Of a stretch of DNA of 64,000 bases, positions 44,435 to 53,381 are shown piece by piece (the stretch's first letter is position 1; every line of letters starts with the position of its first letter). The notes beneath the pieces were generated by a model. The model was not told the DNA's origin and made no database searches. It saw nothing but the letters and a program-made list of their open reading frames with translations. The position numbers and the translations under genes are program-made. The stretch spans positions 1-64,000 of the forward strand of contig NZ_LMAK01000011.1 in NCBI RefSeq assembly GCF_001439665.1, written 5' to 3'. This DNA is from Formosa algae. Its GTDB lineage: Bacteria > Bacteroidota > Bacteroidia > Flavobacteriales > Flavobacteriaceae.

Positions 44435-45136
44435 TTACTGTTGTTTTACAATAATAATGGAACCTTTTACGCCTTTGGCTAAGTTCCAAGTGTTTCCTGC
44501 AATGAAATTACCATCGTCATCTAAAATTCTAAATTCGGCTGTATTTGGTCCAGAACTCCCTGTGTTTAAAGCTTGAAACTCTATTTTATTTAGTCCTGGT
44601 TGCAAGTCTACGGTAATACCACTAAAGCCACTTGTAAGTAAAACGTTAGATTTAATAATATCGTCGTTAACATACACCATCACTCTATCACCATCAAATG
44701 CTTGATGATCTCGATAAATGATATTGACTTTCCCCGATTTTGTTTCGAAATCTCCAAAATACTGATCGACTAAACTACCAACGGCATTAGGATTCACCGC
44801 TTCAGTGTTTGGCATTTCTAGTTGTTTAGATAAATTATCTTGAAATAATTCTGCAGGATTGGCAAATTTCTTCTTATTAAACATAGAAAATTCTTCTTCT
44901 ACATTTAAATTATCACGTTTAGAGACTGTTAACCCATTAACTTTGTTTGAAGCATCTAGTTCGTTTACAGTTGGAGCTTCTAATGGCTCAATGTTTAAAC
45001 TATTTGTTTCTGTCGCTTTACCATTTTCACTCTCAATAGCAGGTATGCTTAAAGATAATTGTGGCTTGTCATCTATCTGAGACCAAACAGATGTTGAGAT
45101 GCATAAAAAAGTAAGAGGTATAAAAACGTGTTTCAT
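44435..45136 (-). CDS. Secreted protein of unknown function
   Basis: 233 residues with a signal peptide ending in TSVWSQ. Residues about 20-110 are polar and low in complexity. The C-terminal part (about 125-233) is beta-rich: GKVNIIYRDHQAFDGDRVMVYVND, GITVDLQPGLNKIEFQALN and FRILDDDGNFIAGNTWNLAKG. That could be an immunoglobulin-like fold, but I cannot name a family. Single gene. Confidence 0.7.
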   Translation of the reverse strand: MKHVFIPLTFLCISTSVWSQIDDKPQLSLSIPAIESENGKATETNSLNIEPLEAPTVNELDASNKVNGLTVSKRDNLNVEEEFSMFNKKKFANPAELFQDNLSKQLEMPNTEAVNPNAVGSLVDQYFGDFETKSGKVNIIYRDHQAFDGDRVMVYVNDDIIKSNVLLTSGFSGITVDLQPGLNKIEFQALNTGSSGPNTAEFRILDDDGNFIAGNTWNLAKGVKGSIIIVKQQ

Positions 45137-45248
45137 TAGGGTGAATTAATCTATCCAAAAATAATTTTTTAATTCTAAACCTAACAACAATCATTCCTAA
45201 AAAGTGTTAATATTTAATGTTAATTAAAACCTAATGCCTTAAAAGATT

Positions 45249-45276
45249 AAAAGTCTGAACATACATTCAGACTTTT
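45249..45276 (-). terminator. Terminator of the S9 peptidase gene
   Basis: AAAAGTCTGAA pairs with TTCAGACTTTT around a 6-base loop, 45 bases after the peptidase stop. Both strands carry T-rich flanks. Confidence 0.85.
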
Positions 45277-45320
45277 AATACGATTATTATATCTATTTAC
45301 TACTGTATGTGTAAACGCAA

Positions 45321-47480
45321 TTAAGTTTGATTTTCTGCTTTAAGTAGAAATGCAAATTGAAGTGCTTTTTGTTTAAAGCGTTCAAAACGTCCGGATGCAC
45401 CTCCATGACCAACCTCCATATTACAGTCCATAATTAATAGATTATCATCTGTTTTAAGTGCTCGTAATTTTGCTATCCATTTTGCTGGTTCCCAATATTG
45501 CACTTGGCTATCCCAATATCCTGTTGTAATTAATAGGTTTGGATAGGCTTTTGCTTCAACATTATCGTAAGGGGAATATGATTTCATATAATCGTAATAT
45601 GTTTTATTTTTTGGATTTCCCCACTCATCAAATTCAAAAGTTGTTAAGGGAATACTTTCATCGAGCATGGTAGATACAATATCCACAAATGGTACGGCAG
45701 CAATCACACCGTTCCATAACTCTGGTTTCATATTCACAATAGCACCCATTAATAGACCTCCAGCACTTCCGCCATAGGCATATAAATGGTCTGCACTTGT
45801 AAAACCTTCGGCTATTAAAAATTCTCCACAATTAATAAAATCTGTAAATGTATTTTTCTTTTTTAATAATTTTCCATCCTCATACCAATCACGTCCTAAT
45901 TCTTGTCCGCCACGAACATGAGCAATAGCATATACAAATCCACGATCTAATAAACTTAAGTTACTGGAACTAAAATACGGATCGGAATTAGAGCCGTAAG
46001 AGCCGTATGCATACAAAAGCAACGGATTAGAACCATCTTTAGTGATTCCTTTTTTATAGACTATAGAAATCGGCACTTGTGTACCATCTGTAGCTGTAGC
46101 ATAAAGCCGTTCTGAAATATAATGATCTGGAGAAAAATTAGAGTCCAATACTTCTTCTTGTTTTAATAAGACCTGCTCCTTACTATCCATATTATAATCG
46201 AAAGTACTATTAGGAGTCGTTAAAGATGTATACCCATATCTTAATATATTGGTGTCAAACTCTAAATTAGACGTGGTATAAGCTAAATATGTTGGGTCGT
46301 TAAAGGAAATATAGTGCTCGCCTCCACTCCACTTCATCACTCTAATAGTTGGTAAACCTGCTTTTCGTTCGCTAACAACTAAATGATTTTTAAATAAATC
46401 GAAATCTTCAATAAGCACGTCGTCTCGATGTGGAATAACATCTACCCAATTCGATTTTTCTGTGGCATGAATTGGCGTTTCTACCAATTTAAAGTTTTTA
46501 GCGCCATCGTCATTAGTACGAATGTAAAAATGATTGGCATAATGATCGACATAATACTCTAAGTTTTCTGTTCTTGGTTGCACCACCTTCCACGTATCAT
46601 TTGGTGTATTGGCATCTAAAAATCGATATTCTGTATATAAAGTATGAAAGCTTCCTATAAATATGTAAGCATTAGATTTCGATTTAAAAACAAAACTTCT
46701 AAAGGTGTCGTCTTTTTCTTCGTAAACCAAAACATCATCGGCTTGAGTTGTTCCTAAAACATGTTTAAATATTTTATTAGAGCGTAAAGTTTCAGGATCT
46801 TTAGTGGTGTAGAAGACTGTTTTATTATCATTAGCCCAAACTGCACTTCCTGTGGTGTTATCTAATTTATCTTTTAGCAGCTTACCGGTTTTTAAATCTT
46901 TAAAATAAATGGTGTACTGCCGTCTTGAAATTGTATCTATAGCATAAGCCATTAATTCATTATTGATACTTACATCTTGACTTCCAAGTCCGAAATACGC
47001 ATGATCTTTTGATAATTCTGGACCATTTAAAATAATGTCTTCTTTAGTTTCTCCTAGTTTTTTTCTACAATAATAAGCATAATCATTTCCGGCTTCATAG
47101 CGGGTGTAATAAGAATAGCCATTATTAGTAACGGGAACAGAAGCATCATCTTTCTTAATCCTGTTTTTAATTTCCTCAAACAATACAGTCTGCAAGGAAT
47201 CTGTATCACTCATTACTGCTTTCAGATAGTCGTTTTCTGCATTTAAATACGATACAACATCTTGTGTTTGCTGGTCTAAAGTATCTGCATTTTTCTGTTT
47301 ATCAGACAAACGCATCCAAAAATAATTATCTATACGCACATCGCCATGAGTGATTAAAGTATCGGGTTTAATACTCGCCATAGGTGGTTTTAGAGCCAGA
47401 TCTGGCGGCATGTTACTTTCCTCTTTACAACTTATAAAGCCTAATAAAAGAGGAATAATGAGTTTAAAATACAGTTTCAT
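45321..47480 (-). CDS. S9 prolyl oligopeptidase family lipoprotein, oligopeptidase B-like
   Basis: 719 residues. The signal ends in LLGFISCKEE (lipobox Cys), so it is envelope-anchored. An N-terminal seven-bladed propeller (about 60-430) is followed by the alpha/beta-hydrolase: YGSYGSNSDPYFSS, nucleophile S572 in YGGSAGGLLMG, an Asp near LITTGYWDSQVQYWEP, and His in EVGHGGASGRFERF. That is the oligopeptidase B pattern, which cleaves short peptides after basic residues. Specificity is by family resemblance. Confidence 0.9.
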   Translation of the reverse strand: MKLYFKLIIPLLLGFISCKEESNMPPDLALKPPMASIKPDTLITHGDVRIDNYFWMRLSDKQKNADTLDQQTQDVVSYLNAENDYLKAVMSDTDSLQTVLFEEIKNRIKKDDASVPVTNNGYSYYTRYEAGNDYAYYCRKKLGETKEDIILNGPELSKDHAYFGLGSQDVSINNELMAYAIDTISRRQYTIYFKDLKTGKLLKDKLDNTTGSAVWANDNKTVFYTTKDPETLRSNKIFKHVLGTTQADDVLVYEEKDDTFRSFVFKSKSNAYIFIGSFHTLYTEYRFLDANTPNDTWKVVQPRTENLEYYVDHYANHFYIRTNDDGAKNFKLVETPIHATEKSNWVDVIPHRDDVLIEDFDLFKNHLVVSERKAGLPTIRVMKWSGGEHYISFNDPTYLAYTTSNLEFDTNILRYGYTSLTTPNSTFDYNMDSKEQVLLKQEEVLDSNFSPDHYISERLYATATDGTQVPISIVYKKGITKDGSNPLLLYAYGSYGSNSDPYFSSSNLSLLDRGFVYAIAHVRGGQELGRDWYEDGKLLKKKNTFTDFINCGEFLIAEGFTSADHLYAYGGSAGGLLMGAIVNMKPELWNGVIAAVPFVDIVSTMLDESIPLTTFEFDEWGNPKNKTYYDYMKSYSPYDNVEAKAYPNLLITTGYWDSQVQYWEPAKWIAKLRALKTDDNLLIMDCNMEVGHGGASGRFERFKQKALQFAFLLKAENQT

Positions 47481-47682
47481 AGCAATTAACTTTTTGGTTA
47501 GACACTAAATATAACTATTTGTTAAACAATATAGTATGCTTTATTTTAATTAGTTAAAAATAAGAATACTTTAAAATAGATGGCGTTCTATTTAAATACA
47601 TGTAAAAGTAAATGAGATTCTAGTTGTACTGTAATCCTAATACCATCACAAAATTGTTTTTAAAATACTACTATTGTTTTTG

Positions 47683-47690
47683 TACATTTG
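47683..47690 (+). promoter_or_regulatory. -7 box of the oxygenase-SUI1 operon
   Basis: TACATTTG fits TAnnTTTG, 28 bases before the ATG at 47719. It lies downstream of the extended frame start at 47674, so the later ATG is used. Confidence 0.6.
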
Positions 47691-47718
47691 TAGAAATAGC
47701 GTAGTAAAACTGATATAT

Positions 47719-48669
47719 ATGAATAGTATCCCTAGTGTAGATTTAAACGATTTTATTTCTAATAATCCCATTAAGAAACAACAATTTGTAGACCAAATAG
47801 GTAAAGCTTATGAAGACATAGGTTTTGTAGCTTTAAAAGGTCATTTTTTAGATGAGCAATTGGTGTCAGATTTATATTCTGAAGTAAAATCCTTTTTTGA
47901 TTTATCTGAAGATGTAAAAGCGAAATACGAAATTGAAGGTATTGGTGGTCAACGTGGATATACCTCTTTTGGAAAAGAACATGCTAAAGGGAAAAAAGAA
48001 GGCGATTTAAAAGAATTTTGGCACTTTGGACAATATGTAGAAGACGATGACAAATTAGCTCAGGAATACCCAGATAATGTGATGGTTTCTGAACTTGAAA
48101 AATTTAATGCTGTTGGTGAAGAAGCTTTTAAAATGCTTGAAAAAACCGCACAATATGTATTAAGAGCATTAGCATTATACTTAGGCCTAGAAGAAACTTA
48201 TTTTGATGGCTATATTAAAAATGGTAATTCTATTTTACGTCCAATTCACTATCCTCCTATCCATACAGAACCTAAAGAAGCTGTTCGTGCAGCAGCACAT
48301 GGAGACATTAATTTAATTACTTTATTAATGGGAGCTCAAGGTCGTGGCTTACAAGTACAAAACCATGAAGGCGAATGGATAGATGCCATTGCACAAGCAG
48401 ACGAATTAATGATAAATGTTGGAGATATGTTATCTAGACATACCAATAACAAATTAAAATCTACCATTCACCGTGTTATTAATCCACCTAAAGAATTGTG
48501 GGGCACGTCTCGTTATTCAATTCCATTTTTTATGCACCCTATAAGTGACATGAAATTAGATGTTTTAGATAAGTGTATTGATGATGAAAATCCGAAACAA
48601 TTTGAAGATATTACTGCAGGCGCATTTTTACATGAACGCTTAGTAGAATTGGGTTTAATAAAAAAGTAA
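47719..48669 (+). CDS. 2-oxoglutarate/Fe(II) oxygenase, isopenicillin N synthase family
   Basis: 316 residues. IPSVDLNDF is the usual N-terminus; the iron ligands are H194 and D196 (AAHGDINLITLL) and H251 (KSTIHRVINPP); RYSIPFFMHP supplies the Arg that binds the co-substrate. GYTSFGKEHAKG is a conserved internal segment. These enzymes hydroxylate or cyclise small molecules; the substrate is not evident, and there is no biosynthetic cluster nearby. First of four genes in one direction (gap of 15 bases to SUI1). Confidence 0.88.
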   Translation: MNSIPSVDLNDFISNNPIKKQQFVDQIGKAYEDIGFVALKGHFLDEQLVSDLYSEVKSFFDLSEDVKAKYEIEGIGGQRGYTSFGKEHAKGKKEGDLKEFWHFGQYVEDDDKLAQEYPDNVMVSELEKFNAVGEEAFKMLEKTAQYVLRALALYLGLEETYFDGYIKNGNSILRPIHYPPIHTEPKEAVRAAAHGDINLITLLMGAQGRGLQVQNHEGEWIDAIAQADELMINVGDMLSRHTNNKLKSTIHRVINPPKELWGTSRYSIPFFMHPISDMKLDVLDKCIDDENPKQFEDITAGAFLHERLVELGLIKK

Positions 48670-48684
48670 TATATTGTCCTTGCT

Positions 48685-49011
48685 ATGGATTTAAAAGATC
48701 AACTTAAAAACCTGTTTCCCGAACACGAAGAAACACCACAAGATACTACTAATGTCGAATCTAATTTATGGATTCAAGACGATCCTATTAGTTGTAAATA
48801 CGAAAAGAGAAAAGGGAAACCTATAACGATACTTGAAGGGTATACAGGTGCTACAGAAGATTTTAAAACACTGGCAAAAGACCTTAAAAAAGAATTAAGT
48901 GTTGGGGGAAGTTTTAAAGACGATAAAATAATCATCCAAGGCGATTACCGTGATAAAATTATGGCAATCTTAAAAGAAAAAGGGTTTAATGTTAAACGCG
49001 TTGGAGGTTAA
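48685..49011 (+). CDS. SUI1/eIF1-like translation factor
   Basis: 108 residues. After a variable N-terminus of about 40, KYEKRKGKPITILEGYTGA, LAKDLKKELSVGGSFKDDKIIIQG and DYRDKIMAILKEKGFNVKRVGG are the full SUI1 fold. Bacterial homologues (YciH) are thought to check initiation fidelity. Two bases separate it from the DUF1835 gene. Confidence 0.92.
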   Translation: MDLKDQLKNLFPEHEETPQDTTNVESNLWIQDDPISCKYEKRKGKPITILEGYTGATEDFKTLAKDLKKELSVGGSFKDDKIIIQGDYRDKIMAILKEKGFNVKRVGG

Positions 49012-49013
49012 TT

Positions 49014-49955
49014 ATGGGAGCTAAAACTTTACACATTACAAATGGTAGCTCGCTTACTACCTACCTAAACGAACTAGAATTTGAAGGCGATATTCTAACA
49101 TGGCACGAAATGCTATGCGAAGGTCCAACTATAGAAGATATTAACTCGAGTAAATTTATTCAAGTCAGGCAACAGTTCTTACAAGAATTTTACGACATCG
49201 AGGCAGATATAATAAAAGTTAAACAAGACTTAGATAAGCTAGATTGTGCCGAGTGTTATAACGAAATTATACTGTGGTTTGAATACGATTTATTTTGTCA
49301 TATTAACCTCATTGCTGTAATTAGTTTACTAGTTCAGAAAAAAATTAAATTACCTGTTTTTTTAGTCTGTAGTGGTCGTGTTCATGGTGTAAAGGATTTA
49401 AAAGGCCTTTCAGAATTAAGTTCTTCTCAACTTACAGATCATTATGAAGCTCGCGTAAGATTAACTGCAGACGATATCGATTTAGCAAGAACCTTATGGC
49501 AACTTTACAATGGCAAAGATCATAATTTATTAAAACCTTATATTGTTAAACACTCATCTTTCGATTATTTAAGTAATTGTTTAAAAGCACACTTGCAACG
49601 TTTTCCTAATTCTTTAAATGGTTTAAGTGAATTAGAACTTAATATTCTTAAAATTATTAATTGCAGAGAAATTCATTCTAGAAATCATTTATTAGGCTAT
49701 GCCTTAAATTACCAAGGCTATTATGGTTATGGTGATTTACAATTTGAACGTATTATTGATAGACTGTCTATGTTTTTCTCAGAAACTGATGAATATTTAG
49801 CGTTAAATGAAGATGGACTGAAAGCTCTAAATAATGAAAAAAATTATGAAGCAGAGATTTCTGACCAAATGGTTTATGGCGGTGTACATAAAAAAGACTT
49901 TAATTTTGATACCAAATTAAATAAACTAGTAAAAGCTACAGATTATGCCAATTAA
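49014..49955 (+). CDS. DUF1835 domain protein
   Basis: 313 residues. KTLHITNGSSLTTYLNELEF and DILTWHEMLCEGPT (about residues 24-38) are the signature of DUF1835. The C-terminal part (about 180-313) includes LSELELNILKIINCREIHSR and YGYGDLQFERIIDRL, resembling the associated helical DUF3658-type domain. Biochemical role unknown. It overlaps the next gene by 11 bases. Confidence 0.88.
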   Translation: MGAKTLHITNGSSLTTYLNELEFEGDILTWHEMLCEGPTIEDINSSKFIQVRQQFLQEFYDIEADIIKVKQDLDKLDCAECYNEIILWFEYDLFCHINLIAVISLLVQKKIKLPVFLVCSGRVHGVKDLKGLSELSSSQLTDHYEARVRLTADDIDLARTLWQLYNGKDHNLLKPYIVKHSSFDYLSNCLKAHLQRFPNSLNGLSELELNILKIINCREIHSRNHLLGYALNYQGYYGYGDLQFERIIDRLSMFFSETDEYLALNEDGLKALNNEKNYEAEISDQMVYGGVHKKDFNFDTKLNKLVKATDYAN

Positions 49956-50817
49956 AGACTCTGAATTAATTTTAAATCCAGATGGTAGTGTTTATCATTT
50001 AAATTTAAGACCTGAACATATTGCCAATACCATTATATTGGTTGGAGATCAAGATCGTGTGAGTAAAATTTCTAAACATTTTGATACGGTTGAATACTCC
50101 ATACAAAAAAGAGAATTTAAAACAGAAACAGGCGTATATAAAGGCAAACGCCTTAGTGTGGTATCTACAGGAATTGGTTGCGATAATATAGATATTGTAT
50201 TAAACGAATTAGATGCCCTAGTAAATATCGATTTTGAAACACGTACATTAAAAACAGACTTAACATCGTTAAATATTATTCGTGTAGGAACGTCTGGTTC
50301 TTTGCAAAAAGAAGTCCCTGTAGATTCTTTTGCATTAAGTGCTTACGGCTTAGATTTTTCTGGAATGCTTCATTTTTATGATATTGAACGTATAAGACAT
50401 AAACCTTTTGAAGATGCTTTTGTAGCATTTACAAAATGGAATTCAAATAAATCTCATCCCGTTTTAATTCAAAATAGTAAAACTTTAGAAGCTATTTTTG
50501 CTTCTGAAGAGACAAATTCTGGCGTAACAGCTACAGCAAGTGGTTTTTATGGTCCGCAAGGCAGAGTATTGAGATTAACTACAGAAGATCCTATTCTTAA
50601 CGACCGCTTACACGATTTTGATTATGACGGATTAAAAGTGGTGAATTTTGAAATGGAAACGGCAGCTATTTATGGCTTGTCTGCACTTTTAGGTCATAAT
50701 GCGTTATCGTTAAATGCCATTATCGCTAATCGTGCTACTGGACAGTTTAGTGAAAATCCAGGACTATTAGTAGAACGATTGATTTCATATACACTGAATA
50801 GAATTTTAAGCTTATAG
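49945..50817 (+). CDS. Nucleoside phosphorylase (uridine phosphorylase-like)
   Basis: 290 residues. IILVGDQDRVSKISKHF and VVSTGIGCDNIDIVLNELDAL are the phosphate-binding motifs; IRVGTSGSLQKEVPVDSF and NFEMETAAIYGLSALLGH (nucleoside/ribose site) complete the Udp/PNP fold. It cleaves a nucleoside with phosphate; the substrate (uridine or another) is unclear. Last gene of the four-gene unit. Confidence 0.88.
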   Translation: MPIKDSELILNPDGSVYHLNLRPEHIANTIILVGDQDRVSKISKHFDTVEYSIQKREFKTETGVYKGKRLSVVSTGIGCDNIDIVLNELDALVNIDFETRTLKTDLTSLNIIRVGTSGSLQKEVPVDSFALSAYGLDFSGMLHFYDIERIRHKPFEDAFVAFTKWNSNKSHPVLIQNSKTLEAIFASEETNSGVTATASGFYGPQGRVLRLTTEDPILNDRLHDFDYDGLKVVNFEMETAAIYGLSALLGHNALSLNAIIANRATGQFSENPGLLVERLISYTLNRILSL

Positions 50818-50943
50818 TTTAAAATTCTATTCATTTTTTGAATTTAAAAGCGTTCAAAATTAAATCGATTACATCAATTAACATTTAAAAATTAGGTCAT
50901 TTAAAAAGTAATTCTTAATTTTATTATCCCAACTACTTTATAC

Positions 50944-51132
50944 ATGATACTAACCATTTCTACAATTATATGCGGATTAATAATAATAAATGTATTGTTA
51001 TTAATTTTCAGTTGTAATAAAACAAGTGCCGTTTTAAAAACAAAGAAAATAGATTCTGTTAAAAACATTACTCCAGAAAAATCAGCTACCAATTCACCTG
51101 AGACTGTGTATTACGCTGCAACAGGGAGTTAG
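50944..51132 (+). CDS. Small single-pass membrane protein
   Basis: 62 residues. ISTIICGLIIINVLLLIF is one membrane helix, then a Lys/Thr/Ser-rich tail ending TGS. It starts at an ATG after an AT-rich region, and its last 47 bases overlap the end of ung on the other strand. Conservation cannot be judged here, but the hydrophobic layout supports coding. It could also be chance. Confidence 0.5.
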   Translation: MILTISTIICGLIIINVLLLIFSCNKTSAVLKTKKIDSVKNITPEKSATNSPETVYYAATGS

Positions 51133-51751
51133 TTTTACTAAAATGTTTATTACCAAACCAATATCCTCTATTCGCACTTAAAGGTGATGGATGTCCGGAC
51201 GTTAAAATGTGATGTTTTTCTGAATCTATTAATTTAGATTTTTGCTTTGCATACCCACCCCATAATAAAAACACAACGCCTTCCGTTTTAGAATTTATAA
51301 GAGATATGACACGGTTTGTGAATGTTTCCCAACCTTTTTTCTGATGACTACCGGCTTCATGTTCCCTTACCGTTAAAGTAGCATTTAAAAGTAATACACC
51401 TTGTTTAGCCCAACGTTCTAAGTTTCCACTTTCAGGATAAGATTTTCCTATATCCGATTCAATTTCTTTAAATATATTTTTCAGTGAAGGCGGATGTGAG
51501 ATACCATCTGCCACAGAGAAACACAAACCATTGGCTTGTCCAGGACCATGATATGGGTCTTGCCCCAAAATAACAACTTTAACATCTTTAAGAGCACAAG
51601 CATTAAACGCATTAAAAATTTCGATTTTTGGCGGATAACATACATGAGCAGCATATTCTTCTTCTACAAAACGCCATAAGTCAATAAAGTAAGGTTTGTC
51701 AAATTCTTCTTGTAAAAGAGAAAGCCAATCTGGGTTTATATTTTTCTGCAT
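51086..51751 (-). CDS. ung: Uracil-DNA glycosylase
   Basis: 221 residues, normal length. D65 in ILGQDPYHGPGQANG is the water-activating residue and H187 in TSGHPSPLS the catalytic histidine; LLLNATLTVRE and VVFLLWGGYAK are family 1 motifs. It excises uracil from DNA as the first step of base excision repair. Its stop region overlaps a small membrane-protein frame by 47 bases. Confidence 0.96.
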   Translation of the reverse strand: MQKNINPDWLSLLQEEFDKPYFIDLWRFVEEEYAAHVCYPPKIEIFNAFNACALKDVKVVILGQDPYHGPGQANGLCFSVADGISHPPSLKNIFKEIESDIGKSYPESGNLERWAKQGVLLLNATLTVREHEAGSHQKKGWETFTNRVISLINSKTEGVVFLLWGGYAKQKSKLIDSEKHHILTSGHPSPLSANRGYWFGNKHFSKTNSLLQRNTQSQVNW

Positions 51752-51816
51752 AATTTATAATCTTGAAAGTTCAAACGTAAAAATAGTGTTACCTTTCCAC
51801 TTATAAAAAATTAAAA

Positions 51817-53322
51817 ATGTCTTTTATGAAAGCCATTCAATTCCCAACAGCTTTAACTGTTTTACTTCTAATAGCAGCCGTTGTTGCTTTATTAACTTAT
51901 ATTATTCCTGCCGGTAAATACGATAGATTAAGCTATAACAAAGATTCAGATACATTTACACAAGTTAAAAAGACTGAAACCGTAGAATTAGCGGCCACTC
52001 AAGAAACCTTAGAGCATTTTGATATTAAGATTCCGATAGAAAAATTTAAAAATGGAGATATTTGGAAACCCATTAGCATACCAAATACATACCATACTTT
52101 AGATGCTCAACCACAAGGTGTCATGGCTTTTATTCAATCGCCTATTAAAGGTATTATGGAAGCCATAGACGTTATACTCTTTGTATTAATTATAGGAGGA
52201 TTTATTGGAATTATGAATTTTAGTGGAGCATTTGAAGCGGGAATTTCTGCTTTAGCGCAAACCTTAAAAGGTCGAGAATATATTCTTATTATTGTTATAA
52301 CATCACTCATTGCTATTGGAGGTACAACATTTGGTCTGGCCGAAGAAACCATAGCCTTCTACCCTATTTTAATCCCTGTATTTTTAGCGGCTAAATATGA
52401 TGCTATGGTGGCATTGGCCTCTATTTATATTGGATCATGTATTGGTACGTTAGCTTCAACTGTAAATCCGTTTTGTACCATTATAGCATCTGATGCTGCT
52501 GGGATAAATTGGACAACAGGACTTACTACACGATTAGTTGTTTTGGGTTTAGGTTTAATTATTTGTTTAATATATATTATTAGATATGCGCAACAAGTAA
52601 AAACCGATCCTACTAAATCTATTATTTACGATCAGAAGACAGAGATTGAAAATCAATTTCCGATAACAAGTTTAGATAATGCGCTACGTTTAACACTTAA
52701 ATATAAAATTATTTTAGTGCTGTTTTTAATGTGTTTTGTGGTCATGATTTATGGGGTGTCTCAATTAGATTGGTGGTTTTTAGAAATGACAACCGTGTTC
52801 CTTGTAGGCGCTGTTATTATTGGTATAATTGCACGTATTAAAGAAGCTGTCTTTGTAGATACCTTTATAAAAGGAGCCAATGATTTATTAGGTGTAGCTT
52901 TTATTATTGGCATTGCTCGTGGTGTAACAGTTTTAATGGAAGATGGCCTAATTAGTGATTCTTTATTGTTTTATGCAAGTTCGCTAACAGAAGGCATGAA
53001 CAAAGGGATATTTATTAATGCTATGCTCTACATTTATAGTGCATTATCGTTTTTTATTCCTTCATCTTCAGGAATGGCAGTTTTAACCATGCCCATTATG
53101 GCGCCTTTAGCAGATGGTGTTGGTATTGGCAGAGATTTAGTAGTTAATGCTTATCAATTTGGAATGGGATTATTTGCTTTTATAAATCCAACAGGATTAA
53201 TTTTAGCTTCTCTAGCCATAGTAAAAATTGGTTTCAATAAATGGTTACGTTTTGTTATGCCATTATTTGGAATGCTATTAATTTTCATCATGATAGTATT
53301 AACAATTTCAGTCTATATTTAG
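51817..53322 (+). CDS. YfcC/C4-dicarboxylate anaerobic carrier-type transporter
   Basis: 501 residues with about a dozen membrane helices. PTALTVLLLIAAVVALLTYIIPAGKYDRL is the conserved start; a periplasmic loop follows (to about 110), then LFVLIIGGFIGIMNFSGAFEAG, GTTFGLAEETIAFYP and SFFIPSSSGMAVLTMPIMAPL, which are typical of YfcC/ArcD-like carriers. The substrate may be a dicarboxylate, arginine or ornithine and is not decided by sequence. Single gene. Confidence 0.85.
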   Translation: MSFMKAIQFPTALTVLLLIAAVVALLTYIIPAGKYDRLSYNKDSDTFTQVKKTETVELAATQETLEHFDIKIPIEKFKNGDIWKPISIPNTYHTLDAQPQGVMAFIQSPIKGIMEAIDVILFVLIIGGFIGIMNFSGAFEAGISALAQTLKGREYILIIVITSLIAIGGTTFGLAEETIAFYPILIPVFLAAKYDAMVALASIYIGSCIGTLASTVNPFCTIIASDAAGINWTTGLTTRLVVLGLGLIICLIYIIRYAQQVKTDPTKSIIYDQKTEIENQFPITSLDNALRLTLKYKIILVLFLMCFVVMIYGVSQLDWWFLEMTTVFLVGAVIIGIIARIKEAVFVDTFIKGANDLLGVAFIIGIARGVTVLMEDGLISDSLLFYASSLTEGMNKGIFINAMLYIYSALSFFIPSSSGMAVLTMPIMAPLADGVGIGRDLVVNAYQFGMGLFAFINPTGLILASLAIVKIGFNKWLRFVMPLFGMLLIFIMIVLTISVYI

Positions 53323-53381
53323 TCACGATAACCTATTTATTTCCTTAAATTTGCTTCTTTTTAAAAGTCTCAAAATTTAGG

